A stretch of 64,000 nt of DNA, from contig JAVHSH010000012.1 of the NCBI GenBank assembly GCA_036172095.1, positions 1 to 64,000 on the forward strand. The letters run 5' to 3'. This document shows positions 34,835 to 43,171 of the stretch, piece by piece. The notes under the pieces are model-generated. The model saw only the letters and a list, made by a program, of their open reading frames with translations, was not told the origin of the DNA and did not search any database. The translations under genes were made by a program, and so were the position numbers. Within the stretch, counting starts at the first letter, position 1. Every line of letters starts with the position of its first letter. Source of the DNA: JAKBEU01 sp036172095. GTDB lineage: Bacteria; Patescibacteriota; Microgenomatia; UBA1406; GWC2-37-13.

Positions 34835-35763
34835 TTGTTACCAGAGTGGAATTTTTGATGAATTTCACGGAGTTGGGGATTGGTGACGTGGGTATATATC
34901 TGAGTTGTCGCGACATTTTTATGTCCAAGCATTTCCTGAACACTTCTCAAATCTGCTCCATGTTGGAGTAGGTCAGTCGCAAAACTATGTCGTAATGCAT
35001 GAGGACTGAAATGTTTGATGATTCCTGCAATCTTGCGATATTTATCAACGAGTCGTTCTACTGAGCGGACCGATAATCGCATTTTCTCCGGTGTGAGTCC
35101 TTCTTCTGGTTTGGGACCAGAATAGCGGATAAAAAGAGGGGAATAGGGGTCGGATCGTTTTTCAAGATATTCCCCCAGCCGTTTTTTTGCGTGGTCAGAT
35201 AGAAAAACGACACGAACTTTCCGTCCTTTTCCCAAAACGCTGAACTCACCCCTTTCGATATTTATGTCTTCCTTATTGAGTGACGTCAATTCCGACACAC
35301 GAAGCCCTGTTGAAAACAATACTTCAAGAATAGCTCGGTCCCGCAAACCCGCTTCCTCAGTCGTGTCGACACTGTCAAAAATCCTTTGCAGCTCTTCAGG
35401 CAGAAGGAACTTTATCTCACGTTCTTTCTGTTTGCCAAGTTCGATCATTTCAGGAGCCATGACATCAAGTTTCTGTTTGAGAAGATATTTCAAAAAAGAG
35501 CGGAGAGCTATGAGGAAATATCCTTGCGATTGTCTCGATAGATATCCTTTATGGGGATTTTTGTAGGTATGGGAAAGATAAAGACGGAAGTTGCGGATTG
35601 TTTCGTCATATATTTCCTCAACCAATGTTGTATTTTTTGATTGCACCATCCACGCCTCAAAAAAATAGAGATAATACCCATACATCTTCACTGTTTTCGG
35701 GGAAAGTTGTTTATCGATTTCGCAGTACTCCAGAAAACGAAGTATTGCTTCTTTTAATAGCAT
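34831..35763 (-). CDS. xerC: Xer-type tyrosine recombinase
   Basis: This 310-aa protein has an N-terminal SAM-like core-binding domain ('FLEYCEIDKQLSPKTVKMYGYYL') and the catalytic set: Arg in 'TGLRVSEL', Lys in 'GKGRKVRV', HALRH (HxxR), 'LGHKN' His and the Tyr nucleophile in 'TTQIYTHV'. The length and lack of element genes nearby fit a chromosome-dimer resolvase (XerC/XerD/XerA) rather than a phage integrase. A TATAAT box on the reverse strand ends 6 nt before the ATG. Confidence 0.88.
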   Translation of the reverse strand: MLLKEAILRFLEYCEIDKQLSPKTVKMYGYYLYFFEAWMVQSKNTTLVEEIYDETIRNFRLYLSHTYKNPHKGYLSRQSQGYFLIALRSFLKYLLKQKLDVMAPEMIELGKQKEREIKFLLPEELQRIFDSVDTTEEAGLRDRAILEVLFSTGLRVSELTSLNKEDINIERGEFSVLGKGRKVRVVFLSDHAKKRLGEYLEKRSDPYSPLFIRYSGPKPEEGLTPEKMRLSVRSVERLVDKYRKIAGIIKHFSPHALRHSFATDLLQHGADLRSVQEMLGHKNVATTQIYTHVTNPQLREIHQKFHSGNK

Positions 35764-35816
35764 GTACGAATTATACCGTATAAATTAAACGACGTCTGCC
35801 GTTGTTGTTCTTTGAA

Positions 35817-36380
35817 CTATATTTTTCCGACAAGTTCAACGCCAGGTCGAAGCGTCTTCGCTCCCGGTTTCCAGCTGGCTGGGCAAACCTCACCTTTGTG
35901 CTCGCGAACATATTGTGCAGCTTGGAGTTTCCTGAAAATCTCATCGCTATTGCGGCCGATACTATTGTCATGGATATCCATAGCTTTTAAGATGCCGTCT
36001 GGGTCAATAATAAATGTGCCTCGAAGCGACAACCCATCCATTTCGAGATAGGTCCCGAATGCACGCGATACATTTCCTGTTGGATCTGCACCCATTGGAT
36101 AGGTGATTGATTTAATAACTGGTGAGTTATCGTGCCAAGCTTTATGGACAAATACCGTGTCCGTACTGAAACTTATTATTTCTGTATTTATCTTCTTGAA
36201 CTCTTCATATTTTGATGCGGCTTCTCCCAATTCTGTTGGGCAAACAAATGTAAAATCCGCCGGATAGAACATGAGAATAAGCCATTTTCCGCGATAGTCG
36301 GATAATTGTGCTTTTTTGAACTGTTCGTTCTGGAAATATTCAAATTGAGAATTTGGGATCTGTTGTCCGATAGTAACCAT
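35817..36380 (-). CDS. ahpC: 2-Cys peroxiredoxin (AhpC/Prx1 family)
   Basis: This 187-aa protein reduces hydrogen peroxide and organic peroxides. The peroxidatic Cys is in 'FYPADFTFVCPTEL' and the resolving Cys in 'GEVCPASWKPG'. 'FSTDTVFVHKAWHD' and 'RGTFIIDPDG' are also family marks. No AhpF reductase gene is nearby, so another thioredoxin-type donor would be required. The mRNA leader is about 30 nt after a TATAAT box. Confidence 0.94.
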   Translation of the reverse strand: MVTIGQQIPNSQFEYFQNEQFKKAQLSDYRGKWLILMFYPADFTFVCPTELGEAASKYEEFKKINTEIISFSTDTVFVHKAWHDNSPVIKSITYPMGADPTGNVSRAFGTYLEMDGLSLRGTFIIDPDGILKAMDIHDNSIGRNSDEIFRKLQAAQYVREHKGEVCPASWKPGAKTLRPGVELVGKI

Positions 36381-36422
36381 AAAAAATGATACTTAAATAG
36401 TAATAGTTTTATTATACAGGAA

Positions 36423-37325
36423 TTATTTTTTTTCTGAAAGTATCAGGTAGGAGCCGATGAAAATACTTGCAGCGCTGATAAGGAATGTCGTACTTAACTG
36501 TTCGCCCAAAAATGGAATTGCCAAAAGGGCAGTCGAAAGGGGAGAAAGATAGGCGGTTGATGCAGCAAGGAATGCCGACACGTGTTTAATACTCCACTGA
36601 TATAAAAAGAAAAATAATATTGAATTAATTGTCGCAAGCGTAACAAGACTTCCCATGACGGACAAACTGCTATGAGAAAAAAGAATTATTGTCCCAGTGA
36701 TAGAGGTCTTTGTCAGCAATAGGCTGACCATACTTATTACTAATGCGATGACAAAGTTTGATACGAGAAAAAACGAGGGTTCTATTATTTTGCTAACTTT
36801 TTTTGTATAAACTGCGTAGACTGCCCATGAAATGACTGCACAAAGGATAATAACATTCCCATGGAACGTGCCAATCGATTTGATGAGAGCGCCTCCTTCA
36901 ACCGATCTCAATACGAGCAACGATGAGCCTCCAAAACAAATAACCATGCTTATAATCCGACGGACAGACACCTTTTCTCTGAACAGGAAATAGCTAAGTA
37001 ACGACACGATGACAGGAGCAAGAAGATAGAACAGTTGAGATACGATTGTGGTCGTATACTGAACACCGACGACGAAGAAGAAAACATTACTGGTAAATAA
37101 TAGCCCTGAAGGGATTACATATTTTATCTTCTTAAGAGAAAACGTTTTTATTTGGGAGATGAGAAGAGGAATTATTGTCAAAGTCGCCATCGCAAATCTG
37201 AGGAAAAGGATTTGATATGAATTAAATTCCTTCAAAGCGACTTTCATAAAAAAAGGAGCCACTCCTCCGAGGAACCCAACGACAACCAAAGCGAGTAGCG
37301 CTTTTACCCTTGTGGAAAGATGCAT
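36423..37325 (-). CDS. EamA/DMT-family transporter
   Basis: This 300-aa protein has ten predicted helices in two EamA halves ('VVVGFLGGVAPFFMKVALKEF...' and 'AVISWAVYAVYTKKVSKI...'). It is divergent from enolase with only 24 bp between start codons, so their promoters must overlap. It is distinct in sequence from the other EamA protein at 31.4 kb. The substrate is unknown. Confidence 0.87.
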   Translation of the reverse strand: MHLSTRVKALLALVVVGFLGGVAPFFMKVALKEFNSYQILFLRFAMATLTIIPLLISQIKTFSLKKIKYVIPSGLLFTSNVFFFVVGVQYTTTIVSQLFYLLAPVIVSLLSYFLFREKVSVRRIISMVICFGGSSLLVLRSVEGGALIKSIGTFHGNVIILCAVISWAVYAVYTKKVSKIIEPSFFLVSNFVIALVISMVSLLLTKTSITGTIILFSHSSLSVMGSLVTLATINSILFFFLYQWSIKHVSAFLAASTAYLSPLSTALLAIPFLGEQLSTTFLISAASIFIGSYLILSEKK

Positions 37326-37335
37326 ATCAGTGAAT

Positions 37336-37341
37336 TATAAT
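37336..37341 (+). promoter_or_regulatory. -10 box of enolase, leaderless arrangement
   Basis: TATAAT is followed by 8 nt and then the enolase ATG at 37350. With only 24 bp between this ATG and the divergent transporter start, no room remains for a 5' untranslated leader with a ribosome site. Confidence 0.6.
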
Positions 37342-37349
37342 GAATATAT

Positions 37350-38636
37350 ATGAAAATCTCATCCATTCACGCGCAAGAAATACTTGACAGTCGCGGCAAC
37401 CCAACTATTGAGTGTGTTACAACTTTGGAAGACGGAACGACAGGGTGGGCAGCTGTCCCGTCTGGTGCCTCAACTGGAAAGTACGAAGCGGTTGAACTGC
37501 GAGATGGGGATAAAAAAAGATATCTTGGACAAGGGGTCCTGAAAGCTGTTGAGAACACCAATACGAAAATACTGTCAGAGGTGAAGGGAATGGATGCCGC
37601 TGCGCAAGAATCGCTCGACAAAAAAATGATCGAATTGGATGGAACAGAAAATAAAGCAAATCTTGGCGCAAACGCCATTCTTTCCGTTTCCTTAAGCGCA
37701 GCTAGAGCAGAAGCAACAAGCGAAAAAAAGCCGCTCTATACGTATCTTTCGAAATTTAATCCAGACTTCAAGGGAACGTATATTATACCTATCCCTGAAA
37801 TGAATGTCATGAATGGAGGTAAGCATGCAAACTGGGCGACTGATATCCAAGAATATATGCTGTTCCCTATCGGGGCATCAACAGTTGTTGAAGCTGTCCG
37901 CATGAATACGGAAATCTACCAAAACCTAAAGAAAATAGTCAAATCAAAGGGATATGCTATCTCTGTCGGAGACGAGGGTGGATTCGCTCCCGCTGTCAAA
38001 AGCAATGAGGAGCCATTCCAGCTGATGAGTGAAGCAATCGTAAAAGCTGGATATGTATTAGGTAAGGATGTGTGCTTTGGTATCGACCCAGCAGCTTCTG
38101 AGTTTTTCAAAGATGGCAAGTATGCTCTCAACAAGGAAGGAAAAACGGTAACGAGTGATGAACTGGCCGATTTTTTTAGAAATCTTGCAACAAAATATCC
38201 TATTATTTCTATGGAGGATATCTTTGCTGAAGATGATTGGGATGGCTTTCGTTCATTTACAAAAATAGGGAATGGGAAGATTCAGGTTGTTGGCGATGAC
38301 TTATATGTCACAAATACCAAACGACTTGAACGAGGGATTAAGGAAAGCACAACAAACTCAATCCTCATCAAATTGAACCAGATCGGAACAATCACGGAAA
38401 CAGTTGAGGCGATATTGGCTGCGCGTGCAGTCGGGATGACTTCTGTCGTTTCGCATCGTTCAGGAGAAACGGAAGATGCATTCATTGCGGATTTTGTTGT
38501 TGCTATGGGAACTGGACAGATAAAAACAGGTGCACCAGCAAGAAGTGAGCGACTCGCTAAATACAACCGGCTAATGAGAATTGAGCGCGAGCTGGGTGGA
38601 AAAGCGGTCTATGCGACATTCCCATTCAGGAAGTGA
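37350..38636 (+). CDS. eno: Enolase
   Basis: The glycolytic enzyme converts 2-phosphoglycerate to phosphoenolpyruvate. It is 428 aa, the full family length. It opens 'ILDSRGNPTIE' with 'PSGASTGKYEAVELRDGD'. Metal-binding and catalytic segments are present: 'FGIDPAASEF', 'SMEDIFAEDDWDG', 'VVGDDLYVTN', 'LIKLNQIGTITE' (catalytic Lys) and 'SHRSGETED'. Its last 11 bp overlap the convergent downstream gene. Confidence 0.96.
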   Translation: MKISSIHAQEILDSRGNPTIECVTTLEDGTTGWAAVPSGASTGKYEAVELRDGDKKRYLGQGVLKAVENTNTKILSEVKGMDAAAQESLDKKMIELDGTENKANLGANAILSVSLSAARAEATSEKKPLYTYLSKFNPDFKGTYIIPIPEMNVMNGGKHANWATDIQEYMLFPIGASTVVEAVRMNTEIYQNLKKIVKSKGYAISVGDEGGFAPAVKSNEEPFQLMSEAIVKAGYVLGKDVCFGIDPAASEFFKDGKYALNKEGKTVTSDELADFFRNLATKYPIISMEDIFAEDDWDGFRSFTKIGNGKIQVVGDDLYVTNTKRLERGIKESTTNSILIKLNQIGTITETVEAILAARAVGMTSVVSHRSGETEDAFIADFVVAMGTGQIKTGAPARSERLAKYNRLMRIERELGGKAVYATFPFRK

Positions 38637-39468
38637 TTTGTCCTAAGATTGATTCGAGATATAGGATTTTTTTTGAAGCAATCGCTGAAGGTCGCGAATG
38701 AATCTGTTCAGGCTTTTCCGCGACATATTGCAAATGGCTTTTTATTTTTCTTAATGCAGAAAGGACCATGTCCTTCACTTGAGTTTTCGTTTCTTTCGTC
38801 AAATAAAGGCCTAGCTTTCCACTTGTCCTTATGAAATCATCCTTCAATAATTCCAATGCCTCTGCAAATGGGAACGCAGGGACTCCTTCACCTTTTCCAA
38901 TGGGAATAGAAATGTCAGCAAAGGGAATTACGACTACAGGCAATCCTGCGACGGCATTCAACCCAAGCGGGGATTCCTTTTCTTTCACTTCTCCTTTTGA
39001 ACCAATAGTAACATCGATGAGAAGAAGGGGGACATTCTCAGGACCGTCATCCTCAAAAATCAATACATCGCCACCTTTTTGATAATGCGAATGTTTGAAG
39101 TCTCTAACACTCCGATCGAATGCTGTGGGACTTAACCGAAGGTCGATATGTTGATTGTTTCCAAAGATTGGCAATGACAATCGTACAACCTCCGCTGCAA
39201 CTATTTCTGAGAATACTGCCCGACCCCATTCAATATCCTTTTCAGGATATACTTTCCCTAGCATTCCATTCTCCAGAAAACGGGTCAAATTTTTTGCACG
39301 TGCAGTCGCGATTGAGCCTTCAGAAATTGCATGAACAACTCTGTCTGCGGCATTTCGATATACGAATGGAGATAGAACGAGACTTTTATATGTACTCGCA
39401 ATTTCTGAAATTCTCTGAGCCCGTTCTCTGAGTTCCTGTGAGTGATTTCTCTCTTCTTTTCTTGGCAT
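38626..39468 (-). CDS. Protein of unknown function
   Basis: This 280-aa soluble protein has a charged N-terminal helix, a central segment 'GGDVLIFEDDGPENVPLLLIDVTIGSKGE' and a C-terminal helical part. The central D...D.T pattern is faintly like a PD-(D/E)xK core, but I cannot confirm it. The gene is convergent with enolase (11-bp overlap) and sits downstream of a terminator. Confidence 0.6.
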   Translation of the reverse strand: MPRKEERNHSQELRERAQRISEIASTYKSLVLSPFVYRNAADRVVHAISEGSIATARAKNLTRFLENGMLGKVYPEKDIEWGRAVFSEIVAAEVVRLSLPIFGNNQHIDLRLSPTAFDRSVRDFKHSHYQKGGDVLIFEDDGPENVPLLLIDVTIGSKGEVKEKESPLGLNAVAGLPVVVIPFADISIPIGKGEGVPAFPFAEALELLKDDFIRTSGKLGLYLTKETKTQVKDMVLSALRKIKSHLQYVAEKPEQIHSRPSAIASKKILYLESILGQITS

Positions 39469-39496
39469 GATTCAATAATCATACAACACGATTCTC

Positions 39497-39533
39497 AAAA
39501 AAAACCCGCCCGTTAATTGGGGCGGATTTTTTT
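39497..39533 (-). terminator. Rho-independent terminator
   Basis: Stem CCGCCC (39506-39511) / GGGCGG (39520-39525) has an 8-nt loop. On the minus strand it is followed by a run of eight T. It ends the transcript of the coiled-coil protein gene that stops at 39548. The T-run on the plus side could also let it work in the other direction. Confidence 0.8.
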
Positions 39534-39547
39534 ATTTTTCTTCACGC

Positions 39548-40099
39548 TTACTTCTGAGCAAAGAAAGAGTTCCATAAATTCGTCCATTTTGATCGGACCG
39601 AAAGTCTGAATGTATCCATCTTTGTTTGGATAGACTGAACGAGCGACTGCTTAGCTGCTTGCTGGCCAGTTGCAAAAGTTTTTACGTTTGCTCTATTTTG
39701 GTCTGCAAGGTCTTTTCTCATCTGATTTATTGTTGGCATGAGAGTAAGTTTTTCCTCTGGCGTTTTACCCTCCAAAAGTTTACCAATCTCTTCTTTTGTT
39801 GCTACGCGAGCAGCTTTATTTCCCGCCTTCATTTTTTCAAGGTCCACTTTTCTCTGTTCTTTAAGTTTATCTTTCTCATCCTTATTCTCTTCTAACTTGT
39901 TTTTTCTTTCCTCTCTGTTTTCTTCTCGCAGATCTTTTGCTTCTTCCCTAAATTTTTTTATTGTTGGACCAACTCCTGTTGTTTGAGTAACTGACGGTGT
40001 TGTTTCAGGCAATTCTGTTTCAGTCCCTTCGGCACGAACACCTGTAACTGTTATTGCTAATGCGATGACTACTAAAAGCACGAGTGATTTTTTTTTCAT
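39548..40099 (-). CDS. Exported coiled-coil protein of unknown function
   Basis: This 183-aa protein has a signal peptide (KKKSLVLLVVIALAITVTGVRA, cut after about residue 23), a Thr/Pro-rich stretch, then a highly charged coiled coil ('REEAKDLREENREERKNKLEE...') and a C-terminal helix ending 'SKWTNLWNSFFAQK'. Proteins of this build are frequent in Patescibacteria; the function is unknown. It has its own terminator downstream. Confidence 0.7.
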   Translation of the reverse strand: MKKKSLVLLVVIALAITVTGVRAEGTETELPETTPSVTQTTGVGPTIKKFREEAKDLREENREERKNKLEENKDEKDKLKEQRKVDLEKMKAGNKAARVATKEEIGKLLEGKTPEEKLTLMPTINQMRKDLADQNRANVKTFATGQQAAKQSLVQSIQTKMDTFRLSVRSKWTNLWNSFFAQK

Positions 40100-40171
40100 A
40101 TGAATATAATTAAATATTAATAACGCCTACTGTTGATAAATTATACACCTTTCAGTAATTAGACTTTAAAA

Positions 40172-41860
40172 TCAATTGATTCCAAAAAATGCCAATAAAG
40201 CCCTATCGTTATTCACTCGTGCAAGCGCCTCGGCTTGCAATTTCGTTGCGCTGCTCTGGATTTCAATCATAGTCTGGATTGATAATCCTTTTTTTGCATC
40301 TGTTACTGTACCTGTGTTCAAACCGTTAGGTTGATATATCCCGTTTGCAATTCCGAAATATTCTTCAAGCGAATTGGCTTGCGTTGGTTTAGTAATGTCG
40401 CTTAGAAGTGCATTTGCAATGGAGACATACGTTTTTATTGCTGGATATTCCTCAGAATACTGCCCGAATATTTCCATGATATCCCGTATCGAATCGGCGT
40501 AGTTTTTCTTCATCCAAGGCGCTTTGCCCTCATACCCATTTTTGTTGTATTCGAGATCGTGGGCATAGCTTGACTGAGTTTCGCCCATTGCCGAAATTGA
40601 ATTCATAAGCTCACCAAATCGTCCCTGTAAATATGTCAACACCTGCGTCTCATCTCCCTTAGTTTTTTCCATGGCATCAAGCGCAACGACGTTCATTATC
40701 TGATTCATATAAGACCAGCCCAACACCAAGCGTAAATCAGGATTCATCGGAGCATCAATCGATTCCATTGTTATTCCATCCATTCGAATCCGTATCCTAT
40801 CGTGTTGCGAGTGAGCGGGGTAGCGAGGAAGTGAGTGAATCGTACCTTCTTCAAGCGCAAGCACTGCCTCATGAACATATTGCTCAGCTGACTGCGGCAA
40901 CTGACCCCCATGGGCAGTTGATAACAGGCGGCGCATGATTGAACGGACATCTTTTGCACCTGTATCTGCGCCATAACAATACTGCGTGTTATACATCATG
41001 AACGAAAGTATCTTCGCCATTTCTGTGTTTCGTAGTTCTGCCATCGCATATGCTGTGCGGGTATCGGCATATTTACCAATCATCGGTACGCCATTGTGGA
41101 TATGAAGTGCGTTTATTGGCCAATTCAATACACCGCTTTCTTGCAGATAGGTGAGGACATCCGGAATGCCAATTTTTGCATACATATCAATTGCCTCCTG
41201 GGGAATTTCTCCTCCATGCAGGACTGTATCAGCGAGGACGCGAGGCGCAAATGCCTGAAGATAGGGGACTGGGGTATTTATATTATCCAAAGCATTTCCA
41301 CCTTCTGGTACAGAACTATGGACGACAATATTGCCTTCGAGCTCTGCTTGCTCATGCGCTTCAAGAACAGCGAGAGAAACTTGCTGTGCAAGTTCGACAG
41401 GAGAATGCGGATACTCCCCGTTTGACAGTTTTCCCGTTGCTGTTTCAAGAGTCGTCGCCATGAGTTCCGCATGAGGATTGAGTAATGGATTTGTGTATGC
41501 GGGCGCCAGCTGTACTGTCCCTTTTTTATAGACAGCCCCTTCTATTTCTCCTCCCTGAGTCAACTCTGACGGAATTATTCCCAGTCTTAATTGTCTCAAC
41601 AATTCTGAATCAACTCTCAATGACTCTTCTCTTGAAGGAACGTCCAAGTGCATTTTGATGGGGACCAAATCAGCTTTCGTATACCCACCATCCGGATGAC
41701 CCCACGGTTTTGCTGGGTCCTTGGTGAATCTGTGGTACGGATGCTTAAGAGCATAGGGAACATCATTAATAACCAGTATTCCCCCCATAGGGTTTCGACC
41801 AATAATTCCTTCGCCGGCCAACTTCGCTGCAGACATTTCTTCGACTTTTTTTCCTACCAT
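40172..41860 (-). CDS. Large protein of unknown function, faintly carboxylate-amine-ligase-like
   Basis: This 562-aa soluble protein has no signal or membrane segment. Conserved-looking stretches are 'NPHAELMATTLETATGKL', 'VHSSVPEGGNALDN', 'LHIHNGVP', 'MMYNTQYCYG', 'RYPAHSQHDRIRIRMDG' and 'ESIDAPMNPDLR'. The order of an early E...E..T, a His pair and a late R.R.DG...E.ID recalls the glutamate-cysteine ligase/GCS2 carboxylate-amine ligases, but I cannot confirm homology by eye. It is flanked by terminators, so it is a single-gene unit. Confidence 0.5.
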   Translation of the reverse strand: MVGKKVEEMSAAKLAGEGIIGRNPMGGILVINDVPYALKHPYHRFTKDPAKPWGHPDGGYTKADLVPIKMHLDVPSREESLRVDSELLRQLRLGIIPSELTQGGEIEGAVYKKGTVQLAPAYTNPLLNPHAELMATTLETATGKLSNGEYPHSPVELAQQVSLAVLEAHEQAELEGNIVVHSSVPEGGNALDNINTPVPYLQAFAPRVLADTVLHGGEIPQEAIDMYAKIGIPDVLTYLQESGVLNWPINALHIHNGVPMIGKYADTRTAYAMAELRNTEMAKILSFMMYNTQYCYGADTGAKDVRSIMRRLLSTAHGGQLPQSAEQYVHEAVLALEEGTIHSLPRYPAHSQHDRIRIRMDGITMESIDAPMNPDLRLVLGWSYMNQIMNVVALDAMEKTKGDETQVLTYLQGRFGELMNSISAMGETQSSYAHDLEYNKNGYEGKAPWMKKNYADSIRDIMEIFGQYSEEYPAIKTYVSIANALLSDITKPTQANSLEEYFGIANGIYQPNGLNTGTVTDAKKGLSIQTMIEIQSSATKLQAEALARVNNDRALLAFFGIN

Positions 41861-41890
41861 TTTTTTGATTTAATTTTTATTAATGAAACT

Positions 41891-41912
41891 AAAAACCCGC
41901 CTTTTCGGCGGG
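41891..41912 (-). terminator. Rho-independent terminator
   Basis: Stem CCCGCC (41896-41901) / GGCGGG (41907-41912) has a 5-nt loop. The minus-strand transcript then reads TTTTT. It lies just before the start of the 562-aa protein gene and would stop transcription coming from the DUF1189-like gene. Confidence 0.7.
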
Positions 41913-42006
41913 TGTATTTGCATATAAATACCTCCCGCTAAAAGAGTGTAAAGTAAAAGCAAAATTGTTGTATCGTTCTTATGTTCATATCCTAAAAACT
42001 AAAAGA

Positions 42007-42034
42007 CCCCGCTTGTGGCGGGGAGATTTTTCTT
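42007..42034. terminator. Second terminator-like hairpin, possibly bidirectional
   Basis: Stem CCCCGC (42007-42012) / GCGGGG (42018-42023) has loop TTGTG and T-rich flanks on both strands. A third, weaker hairpin CCCG-CATAT-CGGG lies at 42055-42067. Together with the hairpin at 41.9 kb they occupy the 266-bp gap and leave no room for a gene. Confidence 0.6.
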
Positions 42035-42126
42035 TTTCTTTTATAAAAAATCAGCCCGCATATCGGGTAAAAAAGAAAAAGAAATTATTTTTTAATACAA
42101 CAGACGTTTTCATATTCCAAGAAACA

Positions 42127-42999
42127 TTATACCACAAGGGCGCGTTTCATTCTGAGTAAAACAAACCCCATCCATAATGCAAAGATAAGGTTAAAAATGA
42201 ATGGAAACGATTGGTGGGATAAATCTAAGATAAATAAAAAGAGGATTGGCCAAGTGACTCCATGCATACCAAGTCGATACAATGTCTTGTAGCCAAGCTT
42301 TGCTCCAATGATTTTAGACATAATCCATGTCAGAATGGTGAGAAATACAAGTCCAAACAATGTCGATGAAGTCCAGAATAATCCACCAAAAAATGGCAAT
42401 AATATAAGTCCAACGATCACAGCTATTTCGATATAGGAAGGAAGCTTCACAAGGAGAGGATTGAGACTATTGATGACTTTCATATAATTGGTGTGATCGA
42501 TGTAGAGACTTTTCTTCATATCGCTAAAGAAATACATTTTTGTCGTGATACTGTCTCCTTGCTGTTTGTCAGGATAAACAACTACGTCTCGTGTTGCTAA
42601 TACAAGAGTGTTATATTGCTTGTATTCTGTCGGTGACGCTAACGTATCGATGACCGCCAAATGCTTTCCCCCCATGTCACCAAACTTCGCTGGGAAGTTG
42701 ATGTAATATGGTTCAACGACATTTGTATACAATCTGCCATTGGAAATCCTTAGTTCGAGTTCTTTTGGATATAACGCGGTTAGCTCAGTCTTTGCCATCT
42801 GGATATATCCTGGAATCTTATTGCGAATTTTTCCGTAATCCAAGCCAAGCTGGACTGATCGCACGAGGGAAAGACAAATGAGAAGGAATAAAAGATATTT
42901 AAATGAAAACCAATAAGAAGTTTTGATTATATCTTTGTAATAGTTGAGATCGAGAAGTGATTTTTGGAATGAATACCAAAATGTATTGATTTTTTTCAT
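42127..42999 (-). CDS. DUF1189-like membrane protein
   Basis: This 290-aa protein has an N-terminal membrane helix ('YLLFLLICLSLVRSVQLGL'), a large external loop (about 60-165) and four C-terminal helices. It opens 'FWYSFQKSLLDLNYYKDI', the DUF1189 start. The function is unknown. A TATAAT box on the reverse strand (43006-43011) ends 6 nt before the ATG. Confidence 0.75.
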   Translation of the reverse strand: MKKINTFWYSFQKSLLDLNYYKDIIKTSYWFSFKYLLFLLICLSLVRSVQLGLDYGKIRNKIPGYIQMAKTELTALYPKELELRISNGRLYTNVVEPYYINFPAKFGDMGGKHLAVIDTLASPTEYKQYNTLVLATRDVVVYPDKQQGDSITTKMYFFSDMKKSLYIDHTNYMKVINSLNPLLVKLPSYIEIAVIVGLILLPFFGGLFWTSSTLFGLVFLTILTWIMSKIIGAKLGYKTLYRLGMHGVTWPILFLFILDLSHQSFPFIFNLIFALWMGFVLLRMKRALVV

Positions 43000-43171
43000 G
43001 TCCTAATTATAGCAAAAGATATATGTCAATATTTCCCCAGCAATTCGGAGCAATATGTCAGGCACGTGACATTTATGCCATTACAGCTTTGGGGTGGGTG
43101 GAGAAAACGAAGCATAAGGCGTCACTGCCGACATATGCGAGAATTGCAAGAATGCGGAATACACCCTCGTT

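Noticed and set aside
36423..38636. A riboswitch or attenuator before enolase.
   Set aside because: Only 24 bp separate the divergent start codons, which leaves no space for a leader.
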